Shown here piece after piece: positions 21,779 to 32,613 of a stretch of 64,000 nucleotides of DNA. Origin of the DNA: Archegozetes longisetosus (taxonomy: Eukaryota > Arthropoda > Arachnida > Sarcoptiformes > Trhypochthoniidae). The position numbers were made by a program, and so were the translations under genes. Below the pieces are notes generated by a model. It worked only from the letters and a program-made list of their open reading frames with translations. It was not told the origin of the DNA and searched no databases. Within the stretch, counting starts at the first letter, position 1. Each line of letters opens with the position of its first letter. The DNA is taken from positions 10,865,112-10,929,111 of the forward strand of contig JAEMBT020000009.1 in assembly GCA_018873245.2 (NCBI GenBank). Direction: 5' to 3'.

Positions 21779-24700
21779 TCAATCTGGCGTCTCCACATCA
21801 GAAGAAGATTTACTTTCATCAATTTGATTGATGGATATTTCTTTATCCTTGGGTACATCCATAGCAACTTTGTTTACCAAAGAAGGATATTTCGAAGAGT
21901 GATAGTTCTCAAAGCAGACGCGAAAAATAAGATAGCCGATTCGACCTTTGTCTTTCATTTTTTGAGCAATGTACCAATCTTCATGTTTCCATCCTCCTTG
22001 TGCCATGCGTTTCTTGTAATCTTTAGGTTTCATTTCTTTTCGCTTCGTTATCTGAGATGAGCCTTGAAAATGAGAAAACTTAGTATAAAGATAAACAATA
22101 AGTGACAAAGGCAAACCTACTGGTTTTGAAGAACTCTTCTCTGCTCATATACTCAATTCCCTCCATTGCAAGTCGATTGAAGAGCACAACTTGATATCGT
22201 GCTCCCCGATTAATATGTGAAAAGTTACCTTTCAACAACAAATTTCTTTTCTCGGGATTTCTGTCTATCCTGTTGTACAGGGCAACTTGGCCCACGCGAA
22301 GTAGCCTGTCTTTTTGAATACCTTGAAGTTTATGAGTAAGACCTGCCATCTCGCATAGTCTTTGGAAACCCTCAGGATTTTTGACAATTACTTCACGTAG
22401 AGGTTTATTGTGGAGCATAAATGGTTGAAATAGCTCAAGAAATTTAGACTGGCACTGAGACATTTGCGAAATTTCCGATAGTAGAAGTTCTGCTTTGCTT
22501 TCATAGTCTTCAAAGTTCAGTTCATTCTGAAGAACTTGCTGGGCATAATAAAGTGCTCTCCCAATACTACAAGGATCACAAGTTAGTAATTCGACAAACT
22601 CAGTGAACGATTCAATATCATCATCAATCACCCAGTAACGATCAAGGTTAAGTACTTGTTCAGCAACTATTTTGATTAGATGGCGCTTTCTTCCAATATT
22701 AATGGGGAATTTAGAATTAGAATCATCAATAACCATCATAAATTTTATATAATCCTTGTATTTTAAAGTTATATAGTTCCTATATCTGTCAGCTTCACTT
22801 CTATCAACCACTGGGATGATGAAAGTATTGGGAAAATCTTGAAGTTGATTCGCATATAGTTGAGGAGGTATGACTTCTATATCATCATCTTCTTCATCTT
22901 CATCATCACCATCACGATCATCATCACCGCCATAAACCTCTCTTCGTCTTTGCTTTCCCCGAAGTTTTGAGGGAATGAATATAGGGTGAATTAGATGCAG
23001 GGAGGTGTCGTCTTTCGGTTGATAATCGCTAGCTTCCTTAAGTTTTTTCTTAAATTCATCAAATACGTTATTCTGTACTGTAATCATTTTATTATCAAGA
23101 TCAAAAGAAATATCGATATTCTGTGCGAAAATTTCCTTTGGTAAACAACGGATATAATCTGGCTTTTCGAGATTTATCAAAAGTTCTTTTGGTTTGTCGT
23201 TAATTGGTGCTAAATAGCGATTGATAACAGCATTTGATATTCCATTTAATCTCTTCTTCTTTGCATCAGGTCTCTTGGAGAACGAGAATTTTAGCAGCAG
23301 CTCGAGCAGCAGGTTTTCATATTTGATTATTTTCTTTTTCAAAGTCTCTAACTTTGAATTTTCTAACCTCGACGTTTCTTCACTTTCATATAGTGGTAGC
23401 GGATAGTAGGACTCAAGAGAAGTGATGGTGTCATTAAGTACCTGATTTAAAGAATTCGCTAGAAATTTGGCAAGCCTCTCCTTGTTCGATTCTGATTGTA
23501 GACTATACACAACTTCATTTGCAGCTTCAGACAGTTCTGAGGGCAAACAACTAGAAGGTAGACTATGCTTTTCTATGCGATCAATGCCTTCATTCAACAA
23601 GCGTTCAATAAGTCCTAACGCTTCAGATTGTGTGGAATCTCTAGTATTGAATATTATGTAACCGTATTCTCGGAGATCCTCGATGAGTCTTATTTTTAAC
23701 CCTTGTGAAAACTCGTGAAGCTTTCTCAAATAGCCATCGATTAGCTCTTTCAACCACGATTTCAGTTGCGTTTCTAGTGGCGTGTTATCCTTCAATTCCC
23801 TTAATCGATCTAAAGAATCATCGATTAACTCTCTGAACCTCGATTCTAGCGTCATCTTTGATCGTAAAGCATTCTTCGAATGCTCGCTAATGAGATAATT
23901 TTGTCTTATTTCATCGAGATACTGCTTAAGGTTTATTTCATATTCTGTTTGTTCCCTCTGGTTTTCTTTTAACTTTCGACAATACTCTTCATTCTTCTTT
24001 TTCTCTGTGACTGCTCTTTTCCAAAAGTTTCGCAGCTTTTGTTCATCTTTTCTTCCTGCGGAAATTACTCCTAGTTTCTCAGCAACTAATACGTTTCTCA
24101 CTAACTCTTTTATGAGTTCAAGCATCTTGCATCGGAACTTATGAAAGCGAATCTCCATGAAATTTTTTTTCAGGTCCTGAGCAGTATTAAAGCCCCTGAA
24201 ATCTGAGTGAAAGAAAGGCGTAGCCGCTATCCTTTCACAGATAGTAGTAACAGTAAAGTCTGGATCAATACCAAGCTCTGTATTCTCAAAAACATATCGT
24301 GTGAGAGCCCGTTTGGCTTCATTACGGGCTTCCGCTTGATTATTCACTGGTTTCCTGTCCACTGCTACGTATTCCTCGACATTCTCCAGTCCTTCGATTC
24401 TGTTGACTAAGTAGATCAGCTTTGGCGAAGACTCTGTGACTACTGAGAAGTAGCCACACCGGTAAAGGTCTGAGTAAACTGAGTCAGTCACGGCCCTCCC
24501 ATCTGTGAGGAAAATCACGGCGTCCAATAACGCAGGTCTCTGTCTTTCCGCACTCAGGTAATCAGCGATAGTATCGTTGACTTTAGGTGCATCCATCATT
24601 TCAGATCCGGTAAAACCAGGAAGATCTATTAGCTCTATGTTGGCCGACCGAAGGAATTCCGAAGGAATCAAGAGTTCGACATACGTCTTCTTGTCATGCT

Positions 24701-25776
24701 TTTGTGTATTCCATTCGTCGATTTTAGCAATGGCCTTCCTTAGGTGCTGTTCGGTGACCTCTCTCTCTCCACTCTCAAATTCAACTATTGTAACTGATGG
24801 GCCATCTTCACTTTTATCTTCATTTCTTTTCTTTAGGGTGATTGCGAGACGGCGCTCGTCATAAATGGCACGAATCGGTAGTATGGTAGCAGCTAACTTG
24901 TGAATTGCATTAGAAGTCTTCGACGGTCCTATTGTTGCGAAGTCTTTCCCATTTAATTCGTTTGTTAAGCCGGTCAAAAGGAGTCTATTGAAACAGTAGG
25001 ACTTTCCCGACCTTGGTCGTGCAAACAATCCAATAACGAGCGGTTTCTCATCGCTGCCTAGTCCAGAATGATCTGCATCACCCCAGTTATGCAAATCAGC
25101 ACCGCTGAATGCTTGCTTACTAATAGTGATTACACTTTTGACTTCCTGAAAAGCTTTTTTCCATTGCTCTCTAAGATAATCAACATGTTTTTCACTGCCA
25201 ATAAAATTCCTAGGCGGCCAATAGCAAGGAAACTTTGCATTTGCGGTCGTACGCAAAGCAATGGCTTGCTTGAACACGGGACCCTTGAAATGACACAAAC
25301 ATTTTAATAACTTGAAAAATTAGAAACCAATAAACAATCAAGCACACTACCTCTGCGAAAAACACTGCGGTAAATTCATAGCTTCCCCTCTGTTCATGAC
25401 GAATGGCGACTTTTTGCTTTTTGCGAGGATCTCCTAGGATATCATCAACCCACTGTTTGTTGTTATTATCGGAGGGATATTGATAGATGATTGTGAGATT
25501 ATATTCATGTGCAAATTCTTTTAGAAACTCCTTGATTTCGTCTTCATCCTGTGGAGAGAACTTTCTCCTACTCTCATAGGTCTTTCGGATTTCATCCCAC
25601 GGTATCCCAACACCAGCATCTTCGAGAGCTCTGTAGATACTGTCCTCACTACCACAGTTGAATACGATATTTCTTTCTAACCCCTCTAATAACGCCAGAT
25701 TAGATTGCGTACTGGCCTTAGTTCTTTTTGTTCTGGGACTCGGTCTGGCATTCGTTCTTTTCTTCTTATCCATCAT
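21779..25776 (-). CDS. Large dynamin-like GTPase, nuclear GTPase SLIP-GC-like
   Basis: Three exons (25776-25351, 25283-22121, 22062-21779) join across GT-AG introns of 67 and 58 bp with matching phases, giving 1290 residues. Exon 1 begins with a Lys/Arg-rich stretch (K-K-K-R and P-R-T-K-R-T-K) that could be a nuclear localisation signal. The G domain starts in exon 2: P-loop A-R-P-R-S-G-K-S (residues 230-237), switch/G3 I-D-L-P-G-F (about 361-366) and a degenerate G4, V-N-R-I-E-G (about 435-440), in place of N/TKxD. Long charged helices follow, as in dynamin-superfamily stalks, then a strongly acidic run (about 920-940). In vertebrates SLIP-GC is a nuclear GTPase linked to genome stability; invertebrate relatives are largely uncharacterised. 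The first Gly of the P-loop is Ala, so nucleotide binding may be altered. A non-canonical immune-type GTPase is the alternative. Confidence 0.75.
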
Positions 25777-26596
25777 AAAGTTGAAGATTCAAATCTGTAT
25801 AAAGTTTCAATACAGTACTAGTTGCAATTCACACAGAGCCTAATCCGTTGTAATAATTTGATGACTTACTATGTTACCAACCAATTCGTAATGCTTATAA
25901 CAAAGCAGAGCGACAAAGCATGATTTTGTAGTTTATATTCTTTGCCCAAATCACTGGATCACTATAACAACAATAATTAAACTATAGAAACTATCAGTTT
26001 CATTTATTCTAACTGAAAAACTAATGTTGGATCGACTATTTGCGTACTTAAATAATGTTTCCCAAGTTTAGTGCAATAGCTACTATGAAAGTGGATTTTC
26101 TATATATCGAAATAATAACTCTTAGACTTTAACAATTAACAATCTTTATTAATATATTGATTGAATGATAATACACAAAAATTTATATGTGTAGCTCAGA
26201 GTCTAAGCTCTCACTTATCTCTCTTCTCTATTACTCCCTCTTTTTATACTTTTCAGACTAATTAATAAAAGGATGTTTAGAATATTTTCGAGTTATAATT
26301 TTAAAATTTAAATTTCTAAAAAGGGATGTTTAAGCATTCCATTATTAGGTTCTCAAAACAATTAATTTCCTTTTATAATTAATACGGACTAAATATAACA
26401 GATTAAGAGTTTTACTCTCATACTCATAACTGGTAAAGTTTACAAAATAAATTAAAAATACTTTTTTGTTAATATAACACTACTGATTCATAATATTATT
26501 TAAGAGCTATATAAGAAAGCTTAACGGTTAAAAAAATTCGAAAATAAACGGCCGTTTTTATCAACCAAAATTACTATACCGCTTCTCTCAACAGTT

Positions 26597-27191
26597 GACT
26601 ATAACCAGAGTCTTAACTTTATAGGACTTAAAACAGGCAAAAATAGGTAGGATTTTAGGACTCAAAATGACCAAAAGTAGGACTTAAAAATAGGACTAAA
26701 AAGCCATGTTTTAGACATTTTGGGGCATAAAGTATTAATTTTTAACATTATTTTTGGTGTTAAAACTTTAAAAGTTGCAAATTTATCTGAAAAATGCCAA
26801 AAAAGGATTATTTGCGTTCAAAATTAAGAAAATTAGTTTAAAATAAATCAAATAATTATTTTGTTGAAACAAAAGTTTAGCAAATTTCTAGAAAATTTAA
26901 ATTTTTACTCGAATTTATATTAAATTTTATGAACCAATCTATGTATAACTCTAAAAACTCATTAAATTTATGTCTAATTGAACAAAATTGTGCGTTTTTA
27001 GGTAAAAATCTAGCAAAAATAAGGTTTATAGGATTTATGGGAATAACCCCCAAAAATAGGATTTATAGGAACATAAATATGAGCTCAAATTAATTGTTAT
27101 TTGGTGATTGGCACTCATATCTTTGAATCCTAGCTTTTCGCTTATCTAATAAAAAGTTGGATTTTCAACAAAGTTAAGACTCTGACTATAA
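26597..27191. mobile_element. TIR element, about 595 bp, nested
   Basis: Left tip GACTATAACCAGAGTCTTAA and right tip (27170-27191) GTTAAGACTCTGACTATAAC. Because the right tip ends in GACTATAAC in the same sense as the left start, the TIR core is AGAGTCTTAACTTT and the outer GACTATAAC may be a direct repeat or target duplication. The interior is rich in AATAGGA / TTATAGGA phrases and non-coding. Confidence 0.6.
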
Positions 27192-27207
27192 CTTATATAT
27201 CGTCTAT

Positions 27208-27683
27208 GTACAGTAGGGAGCTTTTCAGCTCGTATTTGAACTTAATAGTAATTTTGATAAGACATAAATTTTATACAAAGTCTTTATCACAAACGAAAAT
27301 CTCACAAAATCACTAATCATAGAAAAAAACTTATTTTATCTTTAGTTGGCCATTTGTTCTCTTTGAAAGCATGTCACAAAATATGATAAATTCTATAAAT
27401 TAATGTTAATTTCAAATACGATTTTGTGAAAAGGTGTTATTACATCATTTGAACACAAAATTGTATTTAAAATTTATAATTGATTGAAGAATTTATTATA
27501 TATTCATAACTGAAAATGCTTTCAAAGAGAAATATGACTGACTAAAGATAAGACGAAATTATTTTCTATGATTAGTGAGTTTATAAGATTTTCATTTGTG
27601 ACAAAGACTTTGTATAAAATTTATAAGTCTTATCAAAATTACTATTAAGTTCAAATACGAGCTGAAAAGCTCCCGACTGTACA
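27208..27683. mobile_element. Foldback MITE, copy A (476 bp)
   Basis: Tips TACAGTAGGGAGCTTTTCAG and, at the right end, CTGAAAAGCTCCCGACTGTA. The arms pair over about 190 bases on each side. TA flanks on both sides fit a Tc1/mariner-type insertion. A second copy lies at 28840-29338. Confidence 0.8.
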
Positions 27684-28839
27684 ATACTTTTCATAAGATT
27701 GTGAGTTTGCACTGAATAATCAGTTCTGATAAGACCTCAATTTTTCTTTAACTTATATTTTGAATCTTCACATAACTAATTACTAATCCAGACAACTTAT
27801 AAGAGATACTCAAAGTCATTAAATACAAAGTCAGACATTTTCTGTTCAATTGAGAATATGTTTTTGTTGTAACCAAATGTTTTAATAAGAATATGGGCTA
27901 ATTACAGATTTTGTGTGAACATATTTAACTGTTATTATATTCGATTGAATGTCAATTAGTCTTGTTTAAGTGATGTGATTCATAACATTAAGTGAGGCAA
28001 CTGCAGTTAAAACTACTTAGAAATACGGCTGTACTTAAAGTTTGTTAGTTAGAGCAAACCCCGTTGATAAAGCATAGAAAAAGGAATTATTGTCTATTAC
28101 AATAAAAAAGATTATTGATTAAAGTTATACATGTTTATGTTTATTTTTTATAGTAATAACAATAATCCCCTTTTTTCTATGTCATATCAAAGAGTTGCGC
28201 TAACTAACAAACTTTAAGTATGGCCGCATTTCTAAGTAGTTTTAACTGCAGTTGCCTCACTTAATGTTATGAATCACATCACTTAAACTAAGATTCTAAT
28301 TGACATTCAATCGAATATAATAACAGTTAAATATGTTCACACAAAATCTGTAATTAGCCCATATTCTTATTAAAATAGTTTATTCCTACGTTATTAAACA
28401 CAAAACCTATCTTCAATTGAACAGATTATGACTGACTGTATTTAGTGATGCATGTTTTCGGGTTTTATCTTGAAATTTGGTTATCGTTATAAATATACTT
28501 ATTATGTGTAATATTATTTTCTCAACTCAATAATATAATTACTGAATGAAAAATTTGAGATTTTAGCTATTAAAATTTTCCTCCAGTAATGATGCTCTTA
28601 AGTAGAGAAAATAATATCACACATGAGTATTTATAACGAGGATAACCAAGTTCAAGATAAAACCCGAAAACGTACATCACTAACTGTATTTAGTGATTTT
28701 GAGTATGACTTATAAATTTTTTGGATTACTAATAATTCAATTAAAGATTAAAAATATGACATTACAAGATTAAGAAAAATATTCAATCTTATCAGAACCG
28801 ACTATTCAGTGCAAGTTCACACTCTTATGAAAAGTATTG
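27684..28839. repeat. Central palindrome between the two foldback MITEs
   Basis: The sequence from 27684 to about 28125 (starting CAATACTTTTCATAAGA) is mirrored in reverse complement by about 28135-28839 (ending TCTTATGAAAAGTATTG). The best preserved part is 27885-28085 against 28165-28380, including TTAACTGCAGTTGCCTCACT. The right arm is about 250 bases longer because another element is inserted at 28440-28690. The whole is non-coding. Confidence 0.8.
28440..28690. mobile_element. Small foldback element inserted in one palindrome arm
   Basis: About 250 bases with arms 28448-28530 and 28610-28690 in reverse complement (GTTTTCGGGTTTTATCTTGA and its complement). It is flanked by copies of CTGTATTTAGTGAT, of which part may be target-site duplication and part TIR. 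The opposite palindrome arm (about 27805-27830) keeps a single, uninterrupted version of this target. Confidence 0.75.
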
Positions 28840-29338
28840 TACAGACGGGAGCTTTTCAGCTTGTATTTGAACTTAATAGTAATTTTGATAAGACTTCCAA
28901 ATTTATACAAAGTCTTTATCAAAATTGAAAATCTTAAACTCACTAATCATAGAAAATAATTTTATCTTTAGTCAATCATTTTTTCTCTTAGAAAGCATGC
29001 CTTCAATTCAGTCATAAATATATAGTATATTCTTCAATCGATTGTAAATTGTAAATTTTTAATTAAATTAAGCACAATCTTGTGTTCAAATGATATAATA
29101 ACACATTTTCACAAAATCGTATTTGAAATAAACGACAACTCATAAAATTTATCATATTTTGTGACTGAATTAAGCCATGCTTTCTAAGAGAAAAAAATGA
29201 TTGACTAAAGATAAAATTATTTTCTATGATTAGTGAGTTTGAGATTTTCAATTTTGATAAAGACTTTGTATAAAATTTGTAAGTCTTATCAAAATTACTA
29301 TTAAGTTCAAATACAAGCTGAAAAGCTCCCGTCTGTAC
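28840..29338. mobile_element. Foldback MITE, copy B (about 499 bp)
   Basis: Same family as copy A: tips TACAGACGGGAGCTTTTCAG and CTGAAAAGCTCCCGTCTGTA, with long internal arms (for example ACTCACTAATCATAGAAAAT and its complement). Short frames in it are by-products of the T-rich arms. Confidence 0.8.
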
Positions 29339-29708
29339 TTATTAATTGTACGTTAACTACATAAAAAAAACAGAGATCAAAATTTTTGTCGTAACACATT
29401 TTTCAGTAAAGACCTACCTTCAATTTTAGAAAACCTTTGGAGAGACTATAGCCTCCTACCCCTCGCTGGCCTCGGCTGTGGACTGAAGATCTACATTTGT
29501 AAACGCACTACAATATGCAAACTCAACACTTATGAAACGTCACAAAAAACAAAAACATCAAACATAAACTGAAGTTAGTGCGGACCCAATTTACAGAAAA
29601 ACAAAAAAAGCGTCATATTAGCGTTAGCACTGAGAAACAGATATCTGTTAAGCATAGCGTTTCCTATCAATCATATTGACTAAATTTCTGTTTTTATTAA
29701 AAAATAAC

Positions 29709-29950
29709 AATCAAAGGTTTGCTAATAACTCGATGGTCCTGATACTGGTTTAGATTAATTATTAACACTAAATGATTTGCAACAGTTACGGATTGGGACT
29801 ACTGGAATTGATCACTAGATCATGGCTGAAGAACTGAAGATCGTTTCAGCAATAATTAAGACTTAATGTAAATGTTGTTCAGACAGTCTTACATATCGAC
29901 GTATTTCGTACTTACTGATTGTGTTTAAAGTCCATAAGTTTAGTAAAAGC
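29709..29950 (+). pseudogene. Fragment of Spc25: intron 3, exon 4 and 3' UTR
   Basis: The sequence follows the genuine Spc25 gene (about 5680-6005) in order: TCAAAGGTTTG at the exon 3 donor, the intron with TTAATTATTAA...TTTGCAACAG, the start of exon 4 (GGA-T-GA-TCACT) and the 3' UTR (GACTTAATGTA, TGATTGTG-TTAAAGT). Because intron sequence is included, this is a DNA-level copy, not a retrocopy. Exon 4 is mutated and has lost about 90 bases in the middle, so it cannot encode the Spc25 C-terminus. Confidence 0.75.
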
Positions 29951-29965
29951 AGACATCTAAATAAC

Positions 29966-30075
29966 CTTAAAAACTTGGGGTCTTTAACGGCGAACAAGTT
30001 ATGTGGCATTGGAGGTAGTTTTGTCCCCTCTGAAATAATATCAAGGTTTGATTTCTCGATAAAGTCCGCAAAGGC
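29966..30075 (-). pseudogene. Isolated exon-like segment of an unidentified gene
   Basis: Minus-strand reading gives 36 uninterrupted codons with a typical protein composition, including S-E-G-T-K-L-P-P-M-P-H-N-L-F-A-V-K-D. It is bounded by a good acceptor (TTATTTCAG at the 5' side) and a donor-like AG/GTTATT. No neighbouring exons are visible, and it lies immediately next to the Spc25 fragment in the opposite orientation. I do not recognise the protein. The likeliest reading is a captured exon inside the TIR element; an exon of a real, unseen gene is the alternative. Confidence 0.45.
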
Positions 30076-31565
30076 CTGAAATAAAGTTTATAGTTTTCTC
30101 TCTATTTTCACATACACTCAGACTATATAAAGACTTGTTTACTAAATGCAACATTATTTTTAGACGCTTTTATTTCTTACTATAACTATTGAAATGATTG
30201 ACATTTATACAAGCAGTTTAATATATATATATATATATTGATTTTTATCATATTAAACTTTATTAATATTTAATCTAATTATTTTCAAATACAGCTTTGA
30301 AGTACAACTTTCTGTCATTCATTTAATGTTTTGGTTTAATTAGAATCTTAATATTTTGAAAAAACGTTTGAATCATTTCAATTTTAAAAATCTTTTTAGT
30401 TAATACCAAAGCAGACATAATGAGTGTCGAAAATGTATTGACTATTAATTTGATTTCTTACTATATCTATAATATGAGATATTCACTCAAATGTCAGATA
30501 TCTGCCATTCCTTCAAATACTTTGATTTTTAATATAATTCAATATTTTATATCAATACATATGGTACTGGTTTTTCATTGAATTACAACACAAAACAATA
30601 GAATCATTTGAAAATTTTACTCAACCGTTAGCTTTAGTTTTGAGAAAACTTCTAAAATAGTCTTGAGATATTTTTTCCACCATCATCATCACCATCATCA
30701 CTTTCGTCATCAAGTCTGGAAAGGTATTAAACTATTGTATGACAAGAGAAGAGTTGCAGGCTTTTACTCAAACAATCTTGTCATTTAAAAGTAGGTTTCA
30801 ATTTTGTCCGGAGACGAATACCTATTCAGTCGTCTCTTTTTTGTTACACATTTCGTTTTAATCTCTTTTCACACTGCATGATGACTATCAGTGGAAAAAA
30901 TAGTTAAGTATTATTGTTAGTCAATGAGAATTTGATTTTTATTTTGAATCCTATTACTCTAACGTCACCAAAATTAGTATTAAAGTAGTTTCGCATTAAG
31001 CTCAACAATACTTATTAAATCTATTTTGTTCTATTAGAACAAAAGTATTTTAATTGGTTTTGTACATTTTCTATTTGTTATGACTATGAAAGTAAAACTC
31101 CTAATCTGTTATGACTATAAATGATTATATTGAGTCCGTTTTAAAAGTAGATTCTTAGTCTGAATTAACTGCAAAAAGAAATTATTATCAGAATCTAATA
31201 TTGGAATGCTTAAACATCCCTTTCTAGGAATCAAACTTTAAAATTATAGCTTCAAAATATTCTTGACATCCGTTTATTAGTCTGAAAAGTATAGAGAGTA
31301 ATAGAGAAGAAAGATAACTGAGTGAGAGCTTAGACTCTGAGCGACACATTTCAATTTTTGAGTATTATAATTCCATCTATAAATTAATAGTTTGTTAACT
31401 ATTAAAGTCTAGGAGTTATTTCGCTATATGAAAATGCACTCTCACAATTTCTATAATAAATATTAATTGGGAAAAGATTGAACACAAATATGATTAAACC
31501 TGTTTAACTGCCTTCGAAAATAGATGATGTTTTAGTTAACTATCGGTCATAACATTTACGGCAAT

Positions 31566-32186
31566 TAGAGCTGAGCATAAAAGACTTGAGGTCTTTTGAG
31601 GTCCAGGTCCAGGTCCAAGTCCTGGTCCTTAATATTAGTTAAAGTCCAGGCTTAAGTCAATAAAATGGCTCGGGTCCGGTCCGAGTCTTTAGGAAAGACC
31701 TCTAAGTGAAGACCTCATCAAATATTAATATTTAATAGTTGAAATGAATGTTTGCATTATAATACTTTCATTTCAAATTTTTACTTCTCACATCTTCGTA
31801 ATAATGTTCCCATCTTTTAAAACGAACACTCTACTTCATTTAGAATATTCTCACTTTTATCTTAGTCTAGTATGATAAAAGCCGAACTCATTTTAATTAG
31901 TATTTAAATTAAAATCTGAATTAAATCGAACTTGTACTCAATAAACACAACAGAAAATGACTTCATTTATTACATTATATGAACGAAATAATTCATATAA
32001 ACTATTGTTCTGCAATTTGATACTTTTTATTCAAATAAACAAAATACAGCTGAGGTTCAGGTCCAGGTTCGAGTCTTTTAAAGAGGTCCTATGAGAGGTC
32101 CAGGTCTAGATCTTCAAATAGAGGTTCAGCTCCACGTTCAAGTCTTTCAGAAAGACCTTCAAGATCTGGACCTGCTCAGCACTAAC
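31566..32186. mobile_element. GGTCCAGG-rich TIR element, about 620 bp
   Basis: Left end GAGCTGAGCATAAAAGACTT and right end AGATCTGGACCTGCTCAGCA form degenerate inverted repeats next to TA. Both ends contain short tandem GGTCCAGGTCC / GAGGTCC blocks, while the middle is plain AT-rich DNA. No coding sequence. Confidence 0.6.
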
Positions 32187-32613
32187 GGAAATCATACGAT
32201 AAATATTCGATCTTTAAAGTAAAAATGCCTCTTAGTTAAGAAATGTAACGCTCACAGCTCTATAAATCGATTATTCAAATCAAGTATTAGTTCAAACATA
32301 CAATTAATTGTTGGCTCGTTTGGTCTTAAATTCATTTTATGGACTTCAAAGTTATTCCCGACTTTTCAGAGCTTTAGTTCGGTCCACCAAAGATAACCTT
32401 TTCCGAGATAATTGAACCAAATCACACGATTATTGCACGTCAATCATAGTTGTCGAATCTCTTTAAACCAAATTCAAAGAATATAAACTAAATCTCTTAT
32501 CAAACATTTTATTCACAGCCTACAAATTGTTTTGGGTCAACATTTTTAAATAAAATATGTTTTAATAATGACATCACAGTTAAAATCAATGATATAAATA
32601 AAAAATCATTTAA
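32187..32613. other. 3' flank of the acid phosphatase gene
   Basis: Contains the phosphatase 3' UTR with a minus-strand AATAAA at 32513-32508, 101 bases past the stop codon. Nothing else recognised. Confidence 0.5.

Larger units (their letters stand above)
26055..31475. mobile_element. 5.4-kb TIR element carrying host gene fragments
   Basis: The left terminus (about 26055-26490) and right terminus (about 31020-31475) are imperfect reverse complements for roughly 400 bases. Shared blocks include CTCAGAGTCTAAGCTCTCAC at the left with its complement at 31325-31345, GAATGCTTAAACATCCC, and the AAGAGTTTTACTCTCATA region. Inside there is no transposase frame. Instead there are a small TIR element, a 2.1-kb palindrome, a copy of the Spc25 3' end and a separate exon-like segment. 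The architecture is that of a non-autonomous, gene-fragment-carrying (Pack-type) TIR transposon. I could not identify a convincing target-site duplication because the outer edges are eroded. Confidence 0.65.

Noticed and set aside
27900-28400. Possible CRISPR-like or phage-like repeat because of paired repeats
   Set aside because: The repeats are two inverted arms, not spaced direct repeats, and the context is eukaryotic.
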